A DNA stretch of 64,000 nucleotides from assembly GCA_041398565.1 (NCBI GenBank), contig JAWKUN010000002.1, forward strand, positions 1,178,001-1,242,000, read 5' to 3'. A model generated the notes under the pieces. That model worked only from the letters and a program-made list of their open reading frames with translations. It was not told the origin of the DNA and did not search any database. Every line of letters starts with the position of its first letter. Position 1 is the stretch's first letter. Source of the stretch: DATGPD01 sp041398565. GTDB taxonomy: Bacteria > Planctomycetota > UBA1135 > UBA2386. This document shows positions 52,650 to 59,676 of the stretch, one piece after another. The translations under genes and the position numbers were made by a program.

Positions 52650-52728
52650 GCTTCCATCCCTGGGGGGCGACCTCGTTCCTGCAACCAGTTGCGAAAGGAA
52701 CGAGGTCGCCCCCCTTCGGGATGAAAGC
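52650..52728. repeat. long near-perfect inverted repeat upstream of the ArdC-like gene
   Basis: GCTTCCATCCC (52,650-52,660) pairs with GGGATGAAAGC (52,718-52,728, one mismatch); inside it GGGGGGCGACCTCGTTCCT (52,662-52,680) pairs perfectly with AGGAACGAGGTCGCCCCCC (52,696-52,714). The 15-nt loop carries a further GCAAC/GTTGC. About 29 of 30 bp pair. It lies 53 bp before the ArdC-like start, too far upstream for a terminator of the previous gene to be certain; a mobile hairpin, attenuator or single-strand promoter are alternatives. Confidence 0.75.
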
Positions 52729-52781
52729 TGCTTGCGCGTGGCTCGACACCGATGGAGGCGGCCGCATCGAGAGGAACAGCC

Positions 52782-53630
52782 ATGGAACGAACAACAACAG
52801 ACAACCACCGCTCGGCGATCGAGCGGGCACAAGAACAGGCGCAGGAGTCGCTCGAGCAGCTTCTCGTAGACCTCGACCAGGGTCACAGCGAGTCGCTGCT
52901 GGGGGTCCTGCGTGCGCTCGGGAACTTCCACGAGTACAGCTTCGCCAACGCGATGATGATCGTCGGACAGCGACCGGACGCGACCCGGGTCGCCGGATAC
53001 CGGACCTGGCAGCGGCTCGGCCGCCAGGTCCGCCGGGGTGAGAAGGGGATCGTCATCATCGCGCCGATGGTCGGGCGGCGTGACGAGGAGGGCGGCGACG
53101 AACGAGTTGTTCGCGGCTTTCGTGCCGCTCGCGTCTTCGACATCGAGCAGACCGATGGCGAGCCGCTCCCTGAGCTCGAAGTCACTCGGGGTGACCCTGG
53201 AGAGCACGCCGCTCGCATTCGCGAGTACGCACAGCTCCACGGCATCGACGTCGAGTATTCCGACGGACTCGGCCTGGCGAACGGCGCCTCGACGGGAGGA
53301 AAGATCCTGCTCCGTCGCGGCCTCGAGCCCGCCGACGAGTTCGCCACCCTCGTGCACGAGATCGCGCACGAGATGCTGCATCAGGGAATGAGCCGAACGC
53401 AGCGTCCACCGCTCGCGGTACGCGAGACCGAGGCCGAGGCCGTCTCGTTCGCCGTGTCGAACGCCATCGGCCTCGAAGTCGGCGGAGCAGCTCGGGACTA
53501 CATCCAGATGTATCGAGGGGATGCCGCCGTGCTGAAGGCAGCGCTAGATCGGGTGCACCGCGTCTCCACTTCGATCCTGGCGTTTCTGAAGTCGGACGAA
53601 GCTGACGCCGCGATCGCGGAGGCAGCGTGA
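52782..53630 (+). CDS. ArdC-like antirestriction protein with zincin domain
   Basis: 282 aa, ATG at 52,782 preceded by GAGAGGAA. The N-terminal half (EQLLVDLDQGHSESLLGVLR, HEYSFANAMMIVGQRPDATR, RVAGYRTWQRLGRQVRRGEKG) matches the ssDNA-binding ArdC N-terminal domain; the C-terminal half is a metallopeptidase with LVHEIAHEMLH near residue 192 and a downstream ETEAEAVSF third ligand. ArdC proteins help incoming mobile DNA survive restriction on entry. Placement next to transfer genes fits early expression after conjugation. Confidence 0.88.
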   Translation: MERTTTDNHRSAIERAQEQAQESLEQLLVDLDQGHSESLLGVLRALGNFHEYSFANAMMIVGQRPDATRVAGYRTWQRLGRQVRRGEKGIVIIAPMVGRRDEEGGDERVVRGFRAARVFDIEQTDGEPLPELEVTRGDPGEHAARIREYAQLHGIDVEYSDGLGLANGASTGGKILLRRGLEPADEFATLVHEIAHEMLHQGMSRTQRPPLAVRETEAEAVSFAVSNAIGLEVGGAARDYIQMYRGDAAVLKAALDRVHRVSTSILAFLKSDEADAAIAEAA

Positions 53631-53682
53631 CCCGATGGATCAACGAAGGAACAGAACGAAGTCGATTCAAGAGGAGGAAACC

Positions 53683-53877
53683 ATGAGCGAGAAGAGACCA
53701 ACGAAGATCGAGCTGCAGTTGTCCGAGGAAGCGATCGCGGCAGCCATGAAGGCAATGATCCACCAGCAACAGCGTGACGGCGTGGTTCGGCCGTGGCTGC
53801 ACGATCTGTTCACGGCGGCGGTCAGCCTGATGTGCTTCGTCGTGGCATTCGCCGTCCTGTACGCGCTGCTCCGATAG
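53683..53877 (+). CDS. small tail-anchored membrane protein
   Basis: 64 aa, ATG at 53,683 after a strong GAGGAGGAA. A charged N-terminal helix (EAIAAAMKAMIHQQQRDG) and one C-terminal membrane helix (AAVSLMCFVVAFAVLYALL). No family is known; it may be a local component of the transfer machinery. Confidence 0.6.
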   Translation: MSEKRPTKIELQLSEEAIAAAMKAMIHQQQRDGVVRPWLHDLFTAAVSLMCFVVAFAVLYALLR

Positions 53878-53914
53878 CACGATCGGCCGCTTCGCGCCTT
53901 CCGAGCGAGGCGGC

Positions 53915-54127
53915 CTACTTCCCGACCAGTTGAACGGCGCGACCGAGCAGGTCGATCGTCGCCGACACCGGGACTCCCCAGAACCACTCCGACACGACGA
54001 ACATCGACAGCGCCATCAGTCCAACCGTTTCCCGGAACGACGCATCGCGGCGCAGCCGCTGCCAGCAACGGCGCTGCGCTCGGAGCTGCCAGGGCCAGAC
54101 GATCTCCTCTTCCTTCTCCTCGTCCAT
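53915..54127 (-). CDS. small membrane protein, hypothetical
   Basis: 70 aa, ATG at 54,127 with GAGAGGGT upstream. An acidic start (MDEEKEEE), a Trp/Arg-rich stretch and one membrane helix (TVGLMALSMFVVSEWFWGV). No family is known. It runs opposite to its neighbours, and its start is four bases from a divergent zinc-ribbon ORF, so a shared control region is implied. Confidence 0.45.
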   Translation of the reverse strand: MDEEKEEEIVWPWQLRAQRRCWQRLRRDASFRETVGLMALSMFVVSEWFWGVPVSATIDLLGRAVQLVGK

Positions 54128-54130
54128 GAC

Positions 54131-54313
54131 CTGACCCTCTCACATTCTCCCGACGAAGTACAGACCAAGGATCACCGGGGATCCAAGAACATCACACCCG
54201 ATGCACCCTTGTGCGCGCAGTGCGGTGCGAGGAGGTGGCGACGACAAGGCCCGGCATCGAGTTGCGTGGTCTGCACCAGCCTGAGGTTCGCCGTCGCAAG
54301 CCGAGATCGATGA
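54131..54313 (+). CDS. small zinc-ribbon protein
   Basis: Sixty codons ending in a TGA that overlaps the ATG of the next gene (ATGA, 54,310-54,313). The product has CAQC-G-x10-CVVC, a four-Cys zinc ribbon, followed by a basic tail. The start is unclear: the frame has no ATG, and a CTG at 54,131 is the first usable codon. The motif plus overlap make it more than chance. It may help the relaxosome bind DNA. Confidence 0.5.
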   Translation: MTLSHSPDEVQTKDHRGSKNITPDAPLCAQCGARRWRRQGPASSCVVCTSLRFAVASRDR

Positions 54314-54672
54314 AGGGCTTCGCCGTCTGCGGCGAACGGCACTCGATGGCGCTTCGCAGCAGTCCCAACCTCAGCTTCCGGGTTCCGGCCGCGGCCTACC
54401 GAGAACTCGCAGCGCGAGCCAGCATGATGGACACGACGCCGGGCCTCTACGCCAAGCACGTCGTCGTCGACCACGTGTCCGGGCACGGGACCCTCGAGAT
54501 TCTCGCGCGGCTGCAGGAGCTCGAGGACCTGCACGCGGAGCTGCGGCGGAACCTCTCGGTTGCACTCGAGGCGCTGCTCCTGAGCCTGCCGGGCAAGCCG
54601 TTCACACGTGAGCAAGTTGCAGAGTTCGTAACCAAGAACCTGAACCCGCGAGGTCCGGCGGACCTTGCTTAG
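54310..54672 (+). CDS. relaxosome accessory protein, MobC/ribbon-helix-helix-like
   Basis: 120 aa from the ATG at 54,310 (an ATG at 54,346 gives 108). SSPNLSFRVPAAAYRELAAR, then SMMDTTPGLYAKHVVVDH is a ribbon-helix-helix-type DNA-binding segment; the rest is a long coiled helix (LARLQELEDLHAELRRNLSV) and a basic C-terminus. Immediately upstream of the relaxase, whose start overlaps it by 8 bp. The inferred job is oriT binding. Confidence 0.65.
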   Translation: MKGFAVCGERHSMALRSSPNLSFRVPAAAYRELAARASMMDTTPGLYAKHVVVDHVSGHGTLEILARLQELEDLHAELRRNLSVALEALLLSLPGKPFTREQVAEFVTKNLNPRGPADLA

Positions 54673-57286
54673 CATCGCGAAGATGAGTGCGGGTCAGGAG
54701 AGGTACTACCTCGACCTCGCACGAGAAGACTACTACGCGGAAGGCGGCGAGGCGCCTGGTCGCTGGTGGGGTCGGGCGGCGGCGCACCTCTCACTCTCGG
54801 GACTCGTGCGACCGGAGGAGCTCGCCGCCACGATGCGAGGCCGCGCACCGGCCAGCGGCAGTCCGCTCGTTCAACTGCAGAGCTACAGTGGGGGCCGCTC
54901 GCGTGCGGCTGGCTGGGACCTGACCTTCAGTGCGCCGAAGAGTGTGTCCGTGCTCTGGTCCCAAGCCGGCGCGCACGTCCGCAACACGATCGAGGCGGCG
55001 CAGCGAGAGGCCGTACACGATGCGCTGGCCTACCTCGAGGAGCACTCCGTCTTCTCACGTCGCGGCAAGGGCGGAACGCGAATCGAGGCGGCGCAGTTGG
55101 TGGTGGCCACGTTCCTGCACGGGACGAGTCGCGCGCAGGACCCGAACCTGCATGTCCACGCCTTGGTGCAGAACGTCGTGCACCGTTCGGATGGGACTTG
55201 GGGCACGCTGCACAGCCCGGAACTCTACCGGCACAAGATGGTTGCTGGTGCGATCTTCCGCAACGGCCTCTCGGCAAGGCTGCAGCAACAGCTGGGCGTT
55301 CGCACTCGGGTCACGAAGTGCCGGTCCTTCGAACTGCTCGACGTTCCTCAGGGCGTCCTCGACGGGTTTTCGACGCGCCGAGGCGAGATCGAAGATCGGA
55401 TGCGCGAGTTCGGTGGTGCAAGCGCCAAGATCGGCGACTACGCGACACTCGAGACCCGCCAGCCGAAGGAAGTCCGCCCTCGCACCGAGCTGTTCTCGAC
55501 GTGGCGAGAGCGCGGTCAGGAGCTAGGGTTCGGCCCCCGGGCGGCCCGCGAGCTTCTCGCGGCTGGGCTGCGGCGACTCCCTCGGCGTCCTCGCGACCCG
55601 CAGCGGTTGTTGAGGAGACTCATCCGCCGAGCCTGCGTCGACCTTCTGCAGTACCAGTCGCACTTCACTGCCCGAAAGCTGATGGAGCGCGTGGCTGTCC
55701 TAGCGCAGGCCTATCCGGTTGATGTCGCGGCGGTGACCGCGGCCGTCGACGAGCACCTGAAGTTCTCCAGCGACATCGTCCCGCTACGCCAGGACGGACT
55801 CCACGCTCGCTACACGACTCGTGGCATGCTCGACATCGAGAATCGGATGCTCGTGCGGGCCGATGGCCTGGCCACGGACCGTTCGCAGGAACGAGGTGTC
55901 AAGCAGTGGGATCGAAACCGATCGGCTCTCGGACTCGCGGACACCGAGCGCCGGGCATTCGACCAGTTGGTGGATCCAGGCAGCGCGTTGCGCACGTTCG
56001 ACTGCCGCACCGACAAGGGTCGGAGTGCCGTCCTCGCAGCGGCGGTCGATGCCTGGCGCAGGTCCGGCCGGCACGTCGTTGTGACCGGCGTGCATCCGAG
56101 TGGAGCCCGCTCCGCCGAGTTGTCCCACCAGCTCGAGAACTCGCCGACCGTGTTCGGCACCGTGTGCGCCAACACCGTCTTCCAGCGCGCTTGCGATCTC
56201 TACTGGCACCTCACCCGAGGGACGGACAGCGGATCGAGGGTTCCGCTGAAGCACGGCTCGATCCTCGTGGTGGATCACGCCGAACGCGTCGACACCCAGA
56301 CGATGCACGACCTGCTCGAGCTCGCGGGCCGTCGCGGTTGCCGTCTGATCCTCGCCGGTGACCGCAAAGGGGCCGTAACGCGACGTGCGGGGTCTCCGTT
56401 TCGCCTGCTTCACGATCGGTTCTGTGGGATCTCGCTCGAGCCCGGTCAAGCGCACGACGGGGCCGCGGCGGCACTATGCGACGAGCTCGACGTCGGTGAC
56501 GGGGCGGCGGCGGTCCGGTCGCTGCACGGCGCAGGTATGCTCTATCTCGCCGAAACCCGCGAGGAGGCAACCGAGAAGATGATCTCGGACTGGGCAACAA
56601 CCGAGAAGCGGCGGCGGGTCGACACGGCGCTCGTCGGAGCAACGCGAGCAGCCATCGGAGAACTCAACGACGCGGCCCAAGCCGAACGCCTCCGGCGAGG
56701 CGAGCTCAGCACCAGGTCACACCTGCGTTCGCGTCCCAGCCTCGGCCAGGTACTGGGCATCAGCCGTCGCTCGAAGCCGAAGGTGTTTCATGCGGGTGTC
56801 CGCGGCTCGTATGGCGACCGCGTCCGCGTTCTGCGCGGCAAGCGCAGTCTTGGTGTGCGCGCTGGTGACCGAGGAGTTGTAGAGCGCGTGAATCCCATTC
56901 TGGGCACCGTGACGATTCGACTCGACAGAACTGGCCCGCTGGGCCCCGGCGTACTCAGCCTGATCAAGCGGCCGATCCGCGCGACGTTGACTCCGATCGA
57001 AGCCGGGCAACTCCTCGAGCTCGACTACGCCGTATCCACCAGCCACATGGAGGGGCGGACGTTCGACCGGCTCTTCGCAATTGCCGACCCCATGCTGCAG
57101 GCCCATGAGGTGACCCGCGAGTCGCTGCTCCGGGCAAGTGGGCAGGCCCAGTTCTATCTCGACGAGATGTCTGCCGGCGACGCGATGGTCTCTCTTGCGA
57201 GCAGCTTGAGTCGACAGGATCGAAACGAACTCGCGACCGAGCTGCTGCCCGACGAGCGTGAGGTCGAGCTCGAGCCGGAGCTCTAG
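54665..57286 (+). CDS. MobF-family relaxase (TrwC/TraI-like) with degenerate helicase domain
   Basis: 873 aa from a TTG at 54,665, chosen because it restores the family N-terminus MLSIAKM (an ATG at 54,683 would remove it). Relaxase part: Tyr14/15 and Tyr23/24 in QERYYLDLAREDYY, GWDLTFSAPKSVSV, and the His triad in HGTSRAQDPNLHVHALVQN near residues 152-170. The C-terminal RecD-like helicase has lost key motifs: the Walker A region reads FDCRTDKGRSAV near 447, Walker B reads VVDHAERVD near 532, and the late HK-Q-G box is TSHMEG. It probably nicks and holds oriT without unwinding. The stop overlaps the convergent coupling-protein stop by 4 bp. Confidence 0.9.
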   Translation: MLSIAKMSAGQERYYLDLAREDYYAEGGEAPGRWWGRAAAHLSLSGLVRPEELAATMRGRAPASGSPLVQLQSYSGGRSRAAGWDLTFSAPKSVSVLWSQAGAHVRNTIEAAQREAVHDALAYLEEHSVFSRRGKGGTRIEAAQLVVATFLHGTSRAQDPNLHVHALVQNVVHRSDGTWGTLHSPELYRHKMVAGAIFRNGLSARLQQQLGVRTRVTKCRSFELLDVPQGVLDGFSTRRGEIEDRMREFGGASAKIGDYATLETRQPKEVRPRTELFSTWRERGQELGFGPRAARELLAAGLRRLPRRPRDPQRLLRRLIRRACVDLLQYQSHFTARKLMERVAVLAQAYPVDVAAVTAAVDEHLKFSSDIVPLRQDGLHARYTTRGMLDIENRMLVRADGLATDRSQERGVKQWDRNRSALGLADTERRAFDQLVDPGSALRTFDCRTDKGRSAVLAAAVDAWRRSGRHVVVTGVHPSGARSAELSHQLENSPTVFGTVCANTVFQRACDLYWHLTRGTDSGSRVPLKHGSILVVDHAERVDTQTMHDLLELAGRRGCRLILAGDRKGAVTRRAGSPFRLLHDRFCGISLEPGQAHDGAAAALCDELDVGDGAAAVRSLHGAGMLYLAETREEATEKMISDWATTEKRRRVDTALVGATRAAIGELNDAAQAERLRRGELSTRSHLRSRPSLGQVLGISRRSKPKVFHAGVRGSYGDRVRVLRGKRSLGVRAGDRGVVERVNPILGTVTIRLDRTGPLGPGVLSLIKRPIRATLTPIEAGQLLELDYAVSTSHMEGRTFDRLFAIADPMLQAHEVTRESLLRASGQAQFYLDEMSAGDAMVSLASSLSRQDRNELATELLPDEREVELEPEL

Positions 57287-58755
57287 TTCGACGGTCCGCT
57301 GATGTGTTCGATCTGCCGGTCGGCGCCGCCGTCCCCTTGGTCTACTTCGGGCTGCAAGTCGAGCCGCCGGTAGTCCTCGACTCTCCAGATCCTCCGTTCC
57401 TGGGCGCGGTGGTCGGTCCGTCGCCGGAATCCGGCGTCCTCGTCTGCCTTCCTCTCCTCCCGGAGGTGCTTGGCAACGAGCTTTGCCTTGATGGTCCCCT
57501 TCCAGGGCGGGAGCCGTGGCGCCGTAAAGGCGCCGGTGATCCCAACCTTCTTGTCTGCTGTCGGAAACTCGCGAAACTCGATTGGCAGGATCACGGGCTT
57601 CTCGCGCAGTGCCTTCTGGACACCGTGGGTCGTCGATCCGCCTTGGGCAGCGCGTGACTCGGACCATGAGTAGGACCTCTGCCAGAACTCCGCCCTCGCG
57701 AAGTAGTCGCTCGCCCAGTTCATCGCCTGCGGACTGTCGAGCCGCAGGATCGCCTTGTTGCCACACTGGCTCAGGAGCTCGTCGGCGGCGTTCCGCCCGT
57801 AGACGTGGTGCAGCCCCTCAATGCTCTGGAACCCAAGCACGCACCGGACTTCCTTGGAACGTCCCTTCAGGAGGAGCTCGTCGAGCCCCTCGAGTTTCCT
57901 GGCGAGCCGGAGCTCGTCGAGGAAGAACCAGACCTCCTTGCCGGGATTGTCTGGTCGAGAAAGGACGAGTTCCGATGCCCTCCGGATCAGCGCGCGGTTG
58001 ATTGCATCGAGCGCCTCGCGATTCTTCTCGTCGGTTGGGATCAGCAACACCGAGGGCTCGTCTCCCTCGAGCCAGTCCTCCGCCAGGCTGAACGGCACGC
58101 GGTCCATCCACAGCGATCCGATGTTCTCGTACCGTGCCGCCTTCGTTCGTAGAGTGCTCAGGATACTGGCGCGCGTGCGGTCCGATTGCGCGAGGTGCGA
58201 TTGGATGGCGTCCCGGCCTTCCGGCTCCTTCTCCAGCACCTTGAGCAAGCGCTCTGGGGAACTGACGGCTTCGACGAGGTCATTGAGGAACCAGGTCGAT
58301 TCCCCATCGCTCCGCGAACGGTGCTTGCGAAAGCAGTTGATCACCGCTGTCAAAATGTCCTGAGCAGCCTCGGAAAAGTACTTGTTCGGGTCTGCTTCCT
58401 CGACGGCGCACATCGTGGCTGCGAGTTGGCGCGCGGATACCGGGTCGACGATATCCCTTGCGACATCCCATGCAACGCATCGATCGTCGAGTGGATGCAA
58501 GACGCGAATCTGATGCGCCGGAATGCCGAGGCCGCGCAGGATCGGATAGAAGTCAAGCTTGGGATCGTAGATCAGGCACCGGTTCTTGAAGCTGCCGCGC
58601 TCGTCAAACAGCACGCTCTTCATGAGCATGCGGATCGTGAGCGTCTTCCCGCTTCCTGACGTGCCCATCACCATGAAATGGGGCTCGAGCTCGTCGTCGG
58701 CGAAGGGCACACCGCCCCAGATGTGCCGGCGCTTCTTTTTTGAGAACAAGCCCAT
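57283..58755 (-). CDS. VirD4/TraD-like type IV coupling protein
   Basis: 490 aa, ATG at 58,755 preceded by a strong GGAGGT. No N-terminal membrane helices: the protein starts almost at the nucleotide-binding fold, with GTSGSGKTLTIRMLMKS (Walker A, residues 31-38), CLIYDPKLDFYPIL, WFFLDELRLA near 275 (Walker B), and CVLGFQSIEGLHHVYG. These match TraD/TraG-type ATPases. The missing membrane anchor may be supplied by the adjacent small membrane proteins. Confidence 0.88.
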   Translation of the reverse strand: MGLFSKKKRRHIWGGVPFADDELEPHFMVMGTSGSGKTLTIRMLMKSVLFDERGSFKNRCLIYDPKLDFYPILRGLGIPAHQIRVLHPLDDRCVAWDVARDIVDPVSARQLAATMCAVEEADPNKYFSEAAQDILTAVINCFRKHRSRSDGESTWFLNDLVEAVSSPERLLKVLEKEPEGRDAIQSHLAQSDRTRASILSTLRTKAARYENIGSLWMDRVPFSLAEDWLEGDEPSVLLIPTDEKNREALDAINRALIRRASELVLSRPDNPGKEVWFFLDELRLARKLEGLDELLLKGRSKEVRCVLGFQSIEGLHHVYGRNAADELLSQCGNKAILRLDSPQAMNWASDYFARAEFWQRSYSWSESRAAQGGSTTHGVQKALREKPVILPIEFREFPTADKKVGITGAFTAPRLPPWKGTIKAKLVAKHLREERKADEDAGFRRRTDHRAQERRIWRVEDYRRLDLQPEVDQGDGGADRQIEHISGPSN

Positions 58756-58760
58756 GGCGG

Positions 58761-59294
58761 TTACCTCCGATGACGCTCGATGATCTCGATGGGCACAACG
58801 AGAGCGCCGCGAGCTGGCGGCTCAGACGAGTTGAGGAATGCCCAGAAGCGCCCCATGGCGTCCGTTGCGAATGCGAGGCCGATCCACATGGAGGCCACAA
58901 CGAAGAACTTCGACTCGGTCGTGGCGAGCATCTCACCTGCGGTGAGTCCGTCGAAGATGAACAGGGCCGCAATGCTCGTCCCGATCATGTAGAAGTCGGC
59001 ATGGACGAGCTGCATCAGCAGCATCTTCAAGAGGCCGAAGATGCCCGGCTTCTCCGTCACGAACAGGTAGAAGAAGTTGCAGGCTCCGGACAGGATCGAC
59101 ACGCCCAACGCAATGCGCATGGGTTGGTCGAAGTCGTCGAGCGTGTACGCGCCGAGCAGAGTCGTGTCGAAGCTATCCAGGAAAGCGAGCGCCGTAGACG
59201 AGTCGACGTAAAACGCGCGGTAGACGACCAGCGCGGCGAACACGATCGCCGCGTGGATGACAGCGAAGAATGGGTAGATGAGGAGCGCGCGCAT
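58761..59294 (-). CDS. multi-pass membrane protein next to the coupling protein
   Basis: 177 aa with four or five helices (FFAVIHAAIVFAALVVYR, IALGVSILSGACNFFYLFV, FYMIGTSIAALFIFDG, VVASMWIGLAFATDAM). No family is recognised. It lies 5 bp upstream of the coupling ATPase, which has no membrane segments of its own, so it is a candidate membrane anchor or channel partner. Ends in a basic stretch. Confidence 0.65.
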   Translation of the reverse strand: MRALLIYPFFAVIHAAIVFAALVVYRAFYVDSSTALAFLDSFDTTLLGAYTLDDFDQPMRIALGVSILSGACNFFYLFVTEKPGIFGLLKMLLMQLVHADFYMIGTSIAALFIFDGLTAGEMLATTESKFFVVASMWIGLAFATDAMGRFWAFLNSSEPPARGALVVPIEIIERHRR

Positions 59295-59296
59295 GG

Positions 59297-59659
59297 TCAG
59301 TGCACCTCGATGCCGAGTCGGTTGAACGCGAGCACGGCGTCGGAGCGGATGTTGGTCACGTAGTCGCCTCGAAGGCTCGCTCGGAGGGACTGTTCGCGCA
59401 GGGCATGGATCACGGCAACGTGCCGCCGGACGTCGGTTCCCCGGTCACGAGCAAGCGACTCCAGCCGGGTCTCGAGTTGGCTCAGCGCGCGCATGGGCTG
59501 CGGCCCGTTGAGATCGTCAAGGGTCTCCTGGACGAGGGCGTCCGGGCAGGCCCGAACGTCAGCTGCTCGTTCTTGCAGGTGGACTGCGGCAACGATGGCC
59601 GAGGACACGACCATGAACCGGAACACTTTGGGGACGGTGAAGAAGCGTAGCTCTGACAT
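59297..59659 (-). CDS. small anchored protein of the transfer-gene operon
   Basis: 120 aa from the ATG at 59,659. One N-terminal hydrophobic helix (FRFMVVSSAIVAAVHL) then a soluble helical domain (ADVRACPDALVQETLDDLNG, LETRLESLARDRGTDV). No family is recognised. Its stop is 2 bp from the start of the next gene. The long N-terminal extension of the frame is shadow-like. Confidence 0.6.
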   Translation of the reverse strand: MSELRFFTVPKVFRFMVVSSAIVAAVHLQERAADVRACPDALVQETLDDLNGPQPMRALSQLETRLESLARDRGTDVRRHVAVIHALREQSLRASLRGDYVTNIRSDAVLAFNRLGIEVH

Positions 59660-59676
59660 TCGAGGCCTCCCGGGGA

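Noticed and set aside
52662..52714. Simple rho-independent terminator
   Set aside because: No T-tract on either strand, about 260 bp beyond the upstream gene, and the pairing continues in a second outer stem, which is more than a terminator needs.
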